From JBOFWL01 sp051653605 (GTDB lineage: Bacteria > Spirochaetota > Brevinematia > Brevinematales > Brevinemataceae), in contig JBOFWL010000028.1 in the NCBI GenBank assembly GCA_051653605.1, positions 1-64,000 of the forward strand: DNA of 64,000 nucleotides. The letters are read 5' to 3'. The notes under the pieces were generated by a model. It did not search any database, had not been told where the DNA came from, and saw only the letters and a list, made by a program, of their open reading frames with translations. Positions 1-7,804 of this stretch are shown here, one piece after another (within the stretch, counting starts at the first letter, position 1; the number at the start of each line of letters is the position of its first letter). A program made the translations under genes and the position numbers.

Positions 1-53
1 GCTTGATTTACTGCTACAAATAGGAATACTAAAAATAAGCTTAATGACTTCAT
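1..53 (-). CDS. N-terminal fragment of an exported protein
   Basis: Only the first 17 complete codons lie in the window; the gene continues past the left edge. The visible peptide begins M-K-S-L-S-L-F-L-V-F-L-F-V-A-V, which looks like the hydrophobic core of a signal peptide. An AAGGAGAAGG ribosome site stands just upstream of the ATG at 53-51. A possible promoter on the same strand lies further upstream (TTGACT, then TAAAGT after 17 bases). Nothing can be said about the mature protein. Confidence 0.6.
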   Translation of the reverse strand, partial: MKSLSLFLVFLFVAVNQ

Positions 54-431
54 GGCATCCTTCTCCTTGAAATATTAATTGTTAATAGACATAGAACTAT
101 ATTATACTTTACAAGAAGATTATCTATAAGTCAAGGCAGCGTTGCTACTATTTTTCAATAAACAGCCTTGTAAAGGTTACAAAAATTGGCCTAGCAAACA
201 CTCCACAAGGGGCGCTTTTGGGGATATCAGATAAAGGAAAAAATTTACCCATAAAGATATTAAGACTGTATTAGTATGATTTTTTATCACAGAAGGTTGC
301 TTGCCGAACAAGTTGCCATGGCATCTCATTGGGTGGGAAAACCCATTAATATTACTCCACTGTTGCACACGATCTTTCCTATAAAATAACAAAAAGCCCC
401 CAAATGGAGGCTTTTTTTCTAATATTCAAAA
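54..431. other. Gene-poor spacer, no confident gene
   Basis: This stretch of nearly 380 bases separates the left-edge gene from the FMN-binding protein gene. It holds a terminator hairpin near 391-418, a perfect 10-bp palindrome TGCCATGGCA around 313-322 and a small hairpin with arms TGGGT/ACCCA around 330-345. A 71-codon open frame on the minus strand (177-392) starts with TTG inside the terminator, has no ribosome site and resembles nothing I know, so I do not call it. The palindromic content leaves room for a small RNA, but no family is recognisable. Confidence 0.4.
391..418 (-). terminator. Rho-independent terminator
   Basis: Arms AAAAAGCC and GGCTTTTT pair around an inner CC/GG with one C-A mismatch and an AAAT loop. 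Read on the minus strand the hairpin ends in TTTTTGTT, so it suits the FMN-binding protein gene that stops at 432. Confidence 0.7.
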
Positions 432-782
432 CTATTTAGATGGCTTAATAAGATCACCTTTAAAATTCTTACCAGAAGATTTAAGAGCTTCTTCTACGGC
501 AGAAACAAAAGCTTTACTTGCTAAAGTAGCACCAGAAACGGCGTCAACATTGATATTATTCTCACGGATCATTGTTGCAGTAATAAGCTCTATAGAATTT
601 TTAGGGCGATCTTCTTTACTATCGACCACTTTAATCTCTGAAATCTTACCAGACTTTACCATTACTTCAACAGTAATTGTCCCTCTACGCCCACGAATAC
701 CGGTACCTTGATACATTCCATCTTTTGCATAAGCAAATGAAGCACTAATGACTAAACTAAGCACTAAAATATTTTTTAGCAT
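432..782 (-). CDS. Exported FMN-binding domain protein
   Basis: A 116-residue protein with a signal peptide (residues 1-18, cleavage likely after A-Y-A) followed by a single FMN_bind domain. The motif D-A-V-S-G-A-T-L-A-S near residues 76-85 matches the (S/T)GAT site at which this family carries covalently bound FMN on the threonine, as in NqrC, RnfG and flavinylated periplasmic electron carriers. I start at the internal ATG (782-780), because a GGGGGAAAG ribosome site precedes it; the upstream ATG would put that site inside the coding region. It lies about 20 bases downstream of the M20 peptidase gene on the same strand and may share its transcript. A periplasmic electron-transfer role is inferred from the domain; no ApbE flavinyltransferase is in the window. 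Confidence 0.85.
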   Translation of the reverse strand: MLKNILVLSLVISASFAYAKDGMYQGTGIRGRRGTITVEVMVKSGKISEIKVVDSKEDRPKNSIELITATMIRENNINVDAVSGATLASKAFVSAVEEALKSSGKNFKGDLIKPSK

Positions 783-805
783 ACTTTCCCCCATAAAAAT
801 GTTGT

Positions 806-1975
806 TTATTTATAATTATTAAAAAAATCAAGCGCATATTGAGCATATAACCCTGCTCCTAGCACCATTGCATCTTCATCTATATTAAAGCAAGGATGAT
901 GATGGGGGTATGTGCAGCCCTTTGAGGCATTACCAGCTCCCACAAAAGCCATCAAACCCCGATATTTTTTGGTGTAGTATCCAAAATTTTCTGACGGCAT
1001 CAAAGGGTGAAATTCGTCTAGAATATTTTCATCAGCCAATGCTAGGGCACTTTTTTGTGCTAGCATGCAATATTCTGGGTCGTTATATACAGGAGGGATA
1101 CCTTTTTCAAAAAAAACAGTTGCCTTTGCTCGATAAGTTGCTGCTGTATTTTCAGCAACACGTTTAATAAGGCTATTAAATTTTTCATATTGCTCTGGAG
1201 TGAAGGTTCGATGTACGCCTGCAACTTCTGCTTCTTCGGGGATGATGTTAGCGGCTGTCCCCGAACGCAAAATACCCGTCGTACCTGCAACATTTTCGAG
1301 AGGACTAAACTCATAAGCCCAACAGCTATTAAGATTTAAGACAAAAGCCGCTGCCACAATAAGTGGGCTTATCCCTTCTTCTGGAATTGCTCCGTGAGTT
1401 CCTCTTCCCTTGAAAACAACCTTCCAGCTAGTGCCACCCGACATTCTATAGCCTGGTGTGATCGACACTTTCCCTGCTGGTAATTCCGACCAAATATGGA
1501 TACCAAGAGTTGTTTTAATAGGAAAGCTATCTAAAGCTTGGAGGATTTCGCTAGCCCCACCCCCTACTTCTTCGGCCTGTTGAAAACACAATTTTACGCT
1601 ACCCTTGAGCTTGCCTTTAAGTTGCGACAAAATACTAGCTGCCCCTAATAACATTGAAATATGCGCATCATGTCCGCAAGCATGCATTACATTGGGGGTT
1701 TGCGACATGTAATCAAGATGTTTGTTTTCTTCTTGGATGGGTAGGGCATCCATATCAGCACGTAACGCAAGCATGGTATTCGTTGTTTGACCTTCGATAG
1801 TTGCCAAAACCCCATATTCTCCTATGATTTCAAAGGGTATATTGAGTTTAGAGAGTTCTTGTTGAATGCGATTACTCGTCCATTCTTCTTGAAAAGAGAG
1901 TTCTGGGTGCCGATGAAATTCTCGACGAAGAGAAATCATATAGCTAGACTGTTGTTTTGCTAATTCCCTAACCAA
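806..1975 (-). CDS. M20D family amidohydrolase/peptidase
   Basis: A metal-dependent hydrolase of the hippurate hydrolase/N-acyl-L-amino acid amidohydrolase group, expected to cut the amide bond of N-acylated amino acids or small peptides in the cytoplasm. Visible family motifs in order are A-L-R-A-D-M-D-A-L-P, H-A-C-G-H-D-A-H (metal Cys and His), Q-Q-A-E-E-V-G-G-G-A (catalytic Glu pair), G-I-H-I-W and a C-terminal histidine-rich stretch ending near the last helix. I prefer a TTG start at 1975, because GGGGGAAA stands about 7 bases before it, the same unusual ribosome site used by the next gene. A GTG at 2008 and an ATG at 1999 are in frame but have no ribosome site. The exact substrate is not readable from sequence. 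Confidence 0.85.
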   Translation of the reverse strand: MVRELAKQQSSYMISLRREFHRHPELSFQEEWTSNRIQQELSKLNIPFEIIGEYGVLATIEGQTTNTMLALRADMDALPIQEENKHLDYMSQTPNVMHACGHDAHISMLLGAASILSQLKGKLKGSVKLCFQQAEEVGGGASEILQALDSFPIKTTLGIHIWSELPAGKVSITPGYRMSGGTSWKVVFKGRGTHGAIPEEGISPLIVAAAFVLNLNSCWAYEFSPLENVAGTTGILRSGTAANIIPEEAEVAGVHRTFTPEQYEKFNSLIKRVAENTAATYRAKATVFFEKGIPPVYNDPEYCMLAQKSALALADENILDEFHPLMPSENFGYYTKKYRGLMAFVGAGNASKGCTYPHHHPCFNIDEDAMVLGAGLYAQYALDFFNNYK

Positions 1976-2092
1976 TATATTTCCCCCGATAAGAATCATG
2001 ACAAACACCGAAAAGGTAGTGCATATCTTTCATCATTATAAACGAACCCCTCCCCCTATATCAACAACAACTGAAAATAAAATTAAAAATTC

Positions 2093-2122
2093 TTGACTTA
2101 GGCTGTTTCTTAACGTTATAAT
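2093..2122 (+). promoter_or_regulatory. Promoter for the first oppA leader
   Basis: TTGACT at 2093-2098 and TATAAT at 2117-2122 are separated by 18 bases. Transcription would begin near 2129, about 190 bases before the oppA start codon, leaving a long untranslated leader. Confidence 0.7.
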
Positions 2123-2162
2123 CTGGAAGATAATTATTATTAACTTAAATGAAAGGTTTTCA

Positions 2163-2225
2163 ATGTATAAATTAGCACTTTCTTTCTCCGCTATGATGAT
2201 GCTCTATCTTGTCGTATACCCTTAG
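2163..2225 (+). CDS. Putative 20-residue leader peptide
   Basis: An ATG preceded by AAAGG begins a 20-codon frame rich in hydrophobic residues, with three consecutive Met codons at positions 11-13, ending V-V-Y-P and TAG. It lies between a good promoter and a terminator hairpin, upstream of the first oppA. Its stop codon sits inside CCTTAGGA, which is complementary to the loop and flanks of that terminator. The layout suits a regulatory leader, but the frame is short enough to occur by chance, and it could also be a remnant of a signal peptide. Confidence 0.35.
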   Translation: MYKLALSFSAMMMLYLVVYP

Positions 2226-2258
2226 GAAGTGTTTATAAAACCGTTACTTATTATATTG

Positions 2259-2286
2259 CACCATCCTAAGGATGGTGTTTTTTATT
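2259..2286 (+). terminator. Leader terminator (candidate attenuator)
   Basis: A perfect 8-bp hairpin, CACCATCC-TAA-GGATGGTG, followed by TTTTTTATT. It stands between the promoter at 2093 and the oppA start at 2320, so full-length oppA mRNA from that promoter must read through it. The segment 2220-2227 (CCTTAGGA) can pair with 2264-2271, which would break the hairpin. Confidence 0.7.
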
Positions 2287-2319
2287 ATCTATAATAAATT
2301 GTAATTTCAGGAGGAATTC

Positions 2320-3813
2320 ATGAAAAAGAAATTCACTGGCCTACTCGTTGGTATTCTCATTGCTGGTTGTGCCCCCAGCACGTCAAAAAATATGCTTACG
2401 ATTGCGTTACCCGTCGAACCACCCTCTATTACCCCGCATGCTCATAATGATTCGTATTCTAACCATCTCCGCAGGCAAATATATGAGAATCTTATTGGCG
2501 AAGATCATGAAGGAAATCTTATTCCTATTCTTGCTAGTGAATGGAAGTCCATCTCACCTACAATATTTCAAGTTACTGTTAGAGATGGTGTTTTATTTCA
2601 TAATGGACGCACTCTTACATCCGAGGACGTCGCTTTTAGTGTTAATCGAGCTGCAACGGCGCCAACTACGCGAAGTATTCTTAGTATCATTAAAAATGCA
2701 GAGGTCGTGGATGATTCTACCGTAAATATTCATCTTCATGGGCCTTACGCTGCTATAGCAAAACTGCTGTCTCATCCTGGGGTTCATATCATTAGCAAAT
2801 CCACCATTGAAGAGGCAGGAACGAATAACTCTTACATCGGCACGGGGCCATATCAGTTTGTTGAGTGGAAATATGGAGACAGCATTACTCTCAGCAAGCA
2901 CACCAATTATTGGGATACACCCGCAGAAATTGATACAGTTATTTATCGAAATATCCCCGATAGCTCGGTGCGAGCCATTGCCGTTGAAACCGGAGAGGTT
3001 GATGTTGCCTATGATATTTCAGGTAGCGATCGAGAACGTTTTCTTAAAGATTCAAAAGTTAACTTTATTGAAGCCCCTCTTACTCGTCAAGATTATTTAG
3101 GATTCAACTTTGGCAAGCAAAACAACACAGTTTGGACAAATAAACTCCTGCGACAAGCCATTATCCACGCCATTGACTACAAAGGCATCGTCGATTCTGT
3201 TCTATTTGGAGGCGCTAATGTTGCTTCGGCCATCCTCGAACCTCAAGTTTTCGGAGCAAAAACAAATCTGCCCATCAGAACCAGAGACCTTGACAAAGCA
3301 AAAGAGTTATTTGTTCAATCTGGAGCCTCTACAAATATTAAAGCAACCATTTATACTCTAGAGGGGGCTAGAAAACGAGTTGCAGAAGTTCTTCAAGCTA
3401 ACTTGAGAGAGCTTGGTATTGAGGTTGCTATTCAAACTTTTGAGCTTGGAAAATACCTTGAAGAATCTTGGAATGGACGATTAGACCTCTTTATTTGGGG
3501 ATGGACCTCTATTCCTGCTGATGCTGATATTGGAATCTACCCTCTTCTTCATTCTTCGAGTAAGGGAACTGGGGGAAATTATACATTTTATAGCTCCCCT
3601 GACGTAGATAAACTTCTTGAAACAGCTAGAGCCGACTTTGATAGCAACCGACGTATTCAGCTTTACGACCAAATTCAAACTATTATCTATGATGAAGCCC
3701 CTTTTATCCCACTGTATTATTCATATCAAAATGTTGCCTATAGCAAAAAGATAAAGTCTTTTGTCTTGAATAAGTTTACGCTACACGATGCAAAATATAT
3801 CTCGTGGAAATAA
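2320..3813 (+). CDS. OppA-like peptide-binding lipoprotein (1)
   Basis: A 497-residue family 5 extracellular solute-binding protein, the receptor component of a peptide or nickel ABC transporter. It has a lipoprotein signal with lipobox L-I-A-G-C, giving a mature protein anchored at Cys17. Family features include D-G-V-L-F-H-N-G, S-Y-I-G-T-G-P-Y and A-V-E-T-G-E-V-D. It is very similar, at the same length, to the protein at 12241, and more distantly to the one at 19450; the first two look like fairly recent duplicates. AGGAGG precedes the ATG. No permease or ATPase genes are adjacent, so it probably uses the oppBCDF products encoded at 21205-25294 or another transporter. Expression may be set by the leader and terminator upstream. 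The ligand cannot be told from the sequence. Confidence 0.9.
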   Translation: MKKKFTGLLVGILIAGCAPSTSKNMLTIALPVEPPSITPHAHNDSYSNHLRRQIYENLIGEDHEGNLIPILASEWKSISPTIFQVTVRDGVLFHNGRTLTSEDVAFSVNRAATAPTTRSILSIIKNAEVVDDSTVNIHLHGPYAAIAKLLSHPGVHIISKSTIEEAGTNNSYIGTGPYQFVEWKYGDSITLSKHTNYWDTPAEIDTVIYRNIPDSSVRAIAVETGEVDVAYDISGSDRERFLKDSKVNFIEAPLTRQDYLGFNFGKQNNTVWTNKLLRQAIIHAIDYKGIVDSVLFGGANVASAILEPQVFGAKTNLPIRTRDLDKAKELFVQSGASTNIKATIYTLEGARKRVAEVLQANLRELGIEVAIQTFELGKYLEESWNGRLDLFIWGWTSIPADADIGIYPLLHSSSKGTGGNYTFYSSPDVDKLLETARADFDSNRRIQLYDQIQTIIYDEAPFIPLYYSYQNVAYSKKIKSFVLNKFTLHDAKYISWK

Positions 3814-3855
3814 ATTAAGGCACTAAAAATATAGCAATTATTATTGCATAATGTA

Positions 3856-3884
3856 TTGTATATTTATTAAAAATAATGTATAAT
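3856..3884 (+). promoter_or_regulatory. Promoter in oppA-adh spacer
   Basis: TTGTAT at 3856-3861 and a perfect TATAAT at 3879-3884 are 17 bases apart. It points into a region with no convincing gene and is followed by a long hairpin at 3940-3977. Confidence 0.5.
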
Positions 3885-3890
3885 CTCTAT

Positions 3891-3985
3891 CTAATACTAA
3901 AAACCATGTTTTTTAGAACAAAATCGCCTTTTTACCCCCAAGAACGTTTATTATTCTACGGAATAGTAGGCGTTCTTTTTTATTT
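3891..3985 (+). ncRNA. Candidate small RNA
   Basis: From the predicted start near 3891 a transcript of about 95 bases would end at a hairpin with a stem of about 17 bp, counting G-U pairs (3940-3956 with 3961-3977, loop TACG), followed by a run of T. The hairpin also serves as a likely terminator for the oppA gene ending at 3813. A 46-codon frame beginning at 3906 crosses the hairpin and lacks a ribosome site, so I favour RNA over protein. No known RNA family is recognised. Confidence 0.3.
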
Positions 3986-3995
3986 AAATACAAAA

Positions 3996-4017
3996 ACAGC
4001 CACTTTTCAGTGGCTGT
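3996..4017 (-). terminator. Terminator of the alcohol dehydrogenase gene
   Basis: ACAGCCAC and GTGGCTGT form an 8-bp stem with a 6-base loop. On the minus strand it is followed by TTTTTG, directly after the stop codon of the gene ending at 4024. Confidence 0.8.
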
Positions 4018-4023
4018 CTAATT

Positions 4024-5109
4024 TTATAATGTACTCATATCGATAACATAACGAAACTTAGCTTGACCTGTAGTCAATTTTTCGTAGGCTTCATCAATTT
4101 GATTCGCTTTGATAATCTCCGTCTCAGGATAAATTTGATGCTTCAAAGAGAAATCAAGCATTTCTTGGGTTTCTTTGATTCCACCTATCATAGAACCGTA
4201 AACCTTTCTTCCTCCAGAAACAACCATTCGAGCCAGATCAATCGATTGCTTCACCTCTGCTGGAGGAAGCCCAACAATTGCTAGTTCTCCACCATAAACG
4301 AGAAGATCAATATAATCATTAACATCATAGGCGGTTGGGATGGTTGAAATGATCATATTGAAGCGTTCTTTTACACCTTTTGTTGAGGTATATAGCCCTT
4401 TACAACCCATTGCCAAAGCTTCTTGCTTTTTATTTTCATTGCGGGCAAAGACATAGACTTCTGCACCCATATTAATAGCATATTTTACTGCCATTACACC
4501 CAAGCCACCAAAACCAGCAACGGCAACTTTATCGCCCTTTTTAACGCCAGTGAATTTAAGAGGGGAATAAGTTGTGATGCCTGCACAAAGAAGTGGGGCA
4601 ACTTTATCAAGTGGTGCACCTTGAGGAATAGTAACCGCAAAAGCCTCGGAAACGACAATGTTATTGGAATAACCACCATAAGTTGGTTCTCCAGAGTGGA
4701 AATGATCTTTACAATCGTAGGTAAAGACTGTCTGCCCACGCTCACAGAATTGTTCATGGCTACGCTTACAAGATTCACATTCTCCGCAGCTATTAACTAT
4801 AACCCCAACTCCAGCTAGGTCTCCCACTTTAAACTTAGAAACTTTGCTACCCACGGCAACTACTTTACCTGCAATTTCATGGCCTGGAACCATTGGATAA
4901 ATTCCTTCATGCCACTCACTGCGTGCCGAGTGAATATCACTATGACAAATGCCCGCATATAAAATCTCGATGAGAACATCGTGATCCCCCATAGGATGAC
5001 GCGTAAATTCAAATGGCTTGAACGTATCTTGCTTACTGTGAACGGCATAGCCTTTTGAACTAACACGCTTGCCCTGTTTAGCTTCATTAATACTGTTTTC
5101 TAAACACAT
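4024..5109 (-). CDS. Zinc-dependent alcohol dehydrogenase, CAD/YahK type
   Basis: A 361-residue medium-chain dehydrogenase of the cinnamyl-alcohol dehydrogenase group, which usually reduces aldehydes with NADPH in the cytoplasm. Catalytic zinc ligands are visible as G-I-C-H-S-D (Cys55) and G-H-E (His77, Glu78). The structural zinc site is the four-cysteine cluster at residues 108, 111, 114 and 122. The nucleotide-binding loop is A-G-F-G-G-L-G. AAGGAG precedes the ATG. It stands alone between a terminator and about 130 bases of AT-rich spacer. It is probably an aldehyde-detoxifying or general alcohol dehydrogenase; the substrate is unknown. Confidence 0.88.
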   Translation of the reverse strand: MCLENSINEAKQGKRVSSKGYAVHSKQDTFKPFEFTRHPMGDHDVLIEILYAGICHSDIHSARSEWHEGIYPMVPGHEIAGKVVAVGSKVSKFKVGDLAGVGVIVNSCGECESCKRSHEQFCERGQTVFTYDCKDHFHSGEPTYGGYSNNIVVSEAFAVTIPQGAPLDKVAPLLCAGITTYSPLKFTGVKKGDKVAVAGFGGLGVMAVKYAINMGAEVYVFARNENKKQEALAMGCKGLYTSTKGVKERFNMIISTIPTAYDVNDYIDLLVYGGELAIVGLPPAEVKQSIDLARMVVSGGRKVYGSMIGGIKETQEMLDFSLKHQIYPETEIIKANQIDEAYEKLTTGQAKFRYVIDMSTL

Positions 5110-5241
5110 AGTAGAAACTCCTTTTTACTGATTTATACATTAAGTCGCACAACTATTTATAAACACTTATACTACTCTATCATGCATAGATTATAACAGA
5201 TTTCTACTAGAAGAATAAAGAAAAATACTATCAGATTTATA

Positions 5242-5811
5242 TCAAATCCTCTCATTTTTCAAAAGTTTTTGAGAAAGTTCTGTAGCTTGAAGTTTAATTG
5301 TTGAAGGTAAATGAGGAGAGAGATAGAAGTCTGTGCCGGCAAGAAATATTCCCCCAAAGTAGGAAGCTCCTATGTCTTTGAGAGCTTGTTTTAGCGATAT
5401 TTCTGCCGGAGAAAATTGCTTAGGAAAGCCTTTCGCCCCACCTGTAAGTAAGATTGCCCCCTTTTTACTTGGAGTGATATTTTCTCTTTGTCCTTGCTCC
5501 CAGTAGGGTTGAAGGCGATCGATAATCATTTTAAGAGGAGCTGGAACACCGTAAAAATATACAGGAGAAGCAAATATAACAACATCAGCTTCATTAATAT
5601 AAGAGTATATACTTTGCATTTCATCAGAAATAGAGCATTGAAGAATTTTTCGACAAAATCCACAAGCCAAACAAGGATTTATTCCCTTTTTGAGCATCTG
5701 ATAAGCATCAACCTCAATAATTTCTCCAGAAATGTGGCTCAAAACCTCATCCAGAAGCATTCTTGTATATCCTTGAGAGCGAGGTGAGCCAAAAATTGTC
5801 AATATTTTCAT
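5242..5811 (-). CDS. Iron-sulfur flavoprotein / FMN reductase family protein
   Basis: A 189-residue flavodoxin-like protein. The N-terminal I-F-G-S-P-R-S-Q-G-Y-T loop is the FMN phosphate site of the NADPH-dependent FMN reductase superfamily. The spacing C-x2-C-x2-C-x5-C around residues 46-58 resembles the compact cluster motif of iron-sulfur flavoproteins. S-P-V-Y-F-Y-G-V-P-A-P-L-K is the usual second flavin loop. The longer frame starting at 5874 overlaps the PHP gene. I start at ATG 5811, five bases after that gene's stop, where the lack of a good ribosome site suggests translational coupling. It is the last gene of the serC-serA-PHP operon. Its role there is unclear. Confidence 0.8.
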   Translation of the reverse strand: MKILTIFGSPRSQGYTRMLLDEVLSHISGEIIEVDAYQMLKKGINPCLACGFCRKILQCSISDEMQSIYSYINEADVVIFASPVYFYGVPAPLKMIIDRLQPYWEQGQRENITPSKKGAILLTGGAKGFPKQFSPAEISLKQALKDIGASYFGGIFLAGTDFYLSPHLPSTIKLQATELSQKLLKNERI

Positions 5812-5815
5812 TTTT

Positions 5816-6628
5816 TTACAAAGGAAAAGGCTTAAACTCACCTTGAGACCACTCATGAATATGAGTAAATCCACAATTCTTCATTAATTCTATAGATTCT
5901 TTAAAATAATGACATAAAAAATCCTTATCATGGCAATCGCTTGTAATGGTTACGGGCGCTTTCCATGCTGCAAGTTGCTTGAGAATAAAAGGGGCAGGAT
6001 ACGGCCGCGTTGTTTTTCCTCTTGCCATTCCCCCCGTATTGATTTCTATCACAGCACCTGATTGCCAAGTATATTCTGCCGCTTCTAGGGCTGCATCGAT
6101 GTAGGAAGGGTTAGTTTCATCGAATAAATCTTTATTTTTAGTGAGAAGATCGAAATGCCCTGCCACAGTCGGTTTTAATGTCTGAATCATCATTTTATAA
6201 GTATCGTAGTAGCGAAGTGCAGCTTTCAACGCATCCCCTTGAAAGCCGTGATTAATTCCTTGAAGCATTTTTTCTGCCGAACCATCCACCACATAGCGAT
6301 GCTCTTCTGATTGATCTTTTATGCTATGAACCGAACCTATAATATAATCGTAACCTATTGCTGGCACAGTACAAAAAGCATCTTGCTCTATCCCTAAGAG
6401 GATCTCTAGCTGGCCATCATATTTTTTCTTGGCAGCAAGGACTTCGTTTTTATAATCGTCTACAATTGCTAAATCCATGCCTGAAGTATCAATAAAATCG
6501 CTAGGACTATGCCCCGAAAAGCCCAATACTTTAAGATTTAGGCGCAAAGCTTGGTCTATAAGCTGATTAATAGTGCTTTTTCCATCGCAATAAGTAGTGT
6601 GAACATGTATACTTGTTTGAGGAACCAT
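5816..6628 (-). CDS. PHP-family phosphatase, HisK-like
   Basis: A 270-residue PHP domain phosphoesterase resembling histidinol-phosphatase HisK. Metal-binding signatures are visible in order: H-V-H-T-T-Y-C-D-G at the N-terminus, G-F-S-G-H-S-P, G-I-E-Q-D, G-S-V-H-S, A-G-H-F-D-L and S-D-C-H-D near the C-terminus. AGGAG precedes the ATG, and it begins 9 bases after serA on the same strand. No other histidine-biosynthesis gene is near. Because serC and serA supply the first two steps of serine synthesis and the third step needs a phosphatase, this enzyme may dephosphorylate phosphoserine here. That assignment is inference; histidinol phosphate remains possible. Confidence 0.82.
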   Translation of the reverse strand: MVPQTSIHVHTTYCDGKSTINQLIDQALRLNLKVLGFSGHSPSDFIDTSGMDLAIVDDYKNEVLAAKKKYDGQLEILLGIEQDAFCTVPAIGYDYIIGSVHSIKDQSEEHRYVVDGSAEKMLQGINHGFQGDALKAALRYYDTYKMMIQTLKPTVAGHFDLLTKNKDLFDETNPSYIDAALEAAEYTWQSGAVIEINTGGMARGKTTRPYPAPFILKQLAAWKAPVTITSDCHDKDFLCHYFKESIELMKNCGFTHIHEWSQGEFKPFPL

Positions 6629-6637
6629 ATTTTTCTC

Positions 6638-7795
6638 CTAAATTAACCGAATTCGCACTATTCCCTCGATGTTTTCAAGCTTGTCGAGAGTGTTTTTCGA
6701 GGGTTTGGAGCTAATATCAATGAGATTATACGCCCACAAACCTCGACTTTTATTGAGCATGGTTTCAATATTAATTTTTTCTTCGCCTAAAACCTGCGTG
6801 ATTTGCCCTACCATATTTGCAATATTTTTATTGATAATGCAAAGTCGCGCCTCCCCACTACGAGGCATTTCACAGGAGGGAAAATTAACAGAATTTGTAA
6901 TGGTTCCATCTTCGAGATACGCCTTGAGTTGCTCTGCCGCCATTGTTGCACAATTTTCTTCGGATTCTGGCGTTGATGCCCCTAAGTGTGGTAATAATAT
7001 TATATTTTGTTGATTCATAAGCTTTTGATTTGGGAAATCCGTAATATATTGTCTTACTTTTTTTGATGCCAATGCATTTATAATCGCCTCATCACTAACA
7101 AGGTCTGCTCGAGAAAAATTAAGAATAACCACTCCATCTTTGAGGCGTGCAAGCGTTTTTTGATTGATCATTTCTTTTGTATCGGGGGTGAGGGGCGTAT
7201 GCAAGGTAATATAATCGCAGTGATCAAAAATTTCCTGAAGATTTTTCGCTTGGACAACGGATCGTGAGAGCTTCCAAGCAGCATCTATCGATATGAATGG
7301 ATCGTAGCCCATCACCTTCATTCCTAAACCTTGCAAGGCCGAACTCGCCACCTGCGAACCAACAGAACCTAATCCTATAACCCCTAATGTTTTACCTTTT
7401 AACTCGGGCCCAATAAAGGCACTTTTCCCCTTCTCTACAGACTCTTCTATATTTTGGGTGAGCGTATTTACCCATTGGGTACCGCCAATAATATTTCTTC
7501 CAGAGAGGAGGAGCGAGCACAGCACCAATTCTCGCACAGCATTTGCGTTGGCACCCGGAGTATTAAACACCACAAGACCTGCCTCGCTGCATTTATCGAT
7601 GGGGATATTATTTACCCCTACCCCAGCTCGAGCAATAGCCAACAAAAGTGGGGAAAACTTCGCCTCATGAAGATTTGCCGAACGAACTAAGATGCCTTCG
7701 TATTGATCAAGATTTTCAGAAACATCATAATGAGGCGCATGGAGAGTTTGGGCGATTATCGGTGATATTTGATTAAACAGTTTTATTCGTCTCAT
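6638..7795 (-). CDS. serA: D-3-phosphoglycerate dehydrogenase
   Basis: A 385-residue NAD-dependent dehydrogenase that makes 3-phosphohydroxypyruvate, the first step of serine synthesis. The N-terminal catalytic part contains R-A-G-V-G-V-N-N-I-P. The Rossmann segment is L-G-V-I-G-L-G-S-V-G-S near residue 136. The catalytic Arg lies in N-F-S-R-A-D, and the His in L-P-H-L-G-A-S-T. The usual D-V-F-E-x-E-P stretch is replaced by T-D-F-P-N-Q, as in the short SerA form of many anaerobes. Residues from about 317 to the end form an ACT domain, suggesting allosteric control. It follows serC by 9 bases with its own AAGGAG site. Confidence 0.92.
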   Translation of the reverse strand: MRRIKLFNQISPIIAQTLHAPHYDVSENLDQYEGILVRSANLHEAKFSPLLLAIARAGVGVNNIPIDKCSEAGLVVFNTPGANANAVRELVLCSLLLSGRNIIGGTQWVNTLTQNIEESVEKGKSAFIGPELKGKTLGVIGLGSVGSQVASSALQGLGMKVMGYDPFISIDAAWKLSRSVVQAKNLQEIFDHCDYITLHTPLTPDTKEMINQKTLARLKDGVVILNFSRADLVSDEAIINALASKKVRQYITDFPNQKLMNQQNIILLPHLGASTPESEENCATMAAEQLKAYLEDGTITNSVNFPSCEMPRSGEARLCIINKNIANMVGQITQVLGEEKINIETMLNKSRGLWAYNLIDISSKPSKNTLDKLENIEGIVRIRLI

Positions 7796-7804
7796 GATGT
7801 CTCC

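Noticed and set aside
177..392. A 71-codon open frame in the left spacer
   Set aside because: It starts with TTG inside a terminator stem, has no ribosome site and has no coding-like composition.
3906..4046. A 46-codon frame in the oppA-adh spacer
   Set aside because: It has no ribosome site, runs through two terminators and ends inside the antisense gene.
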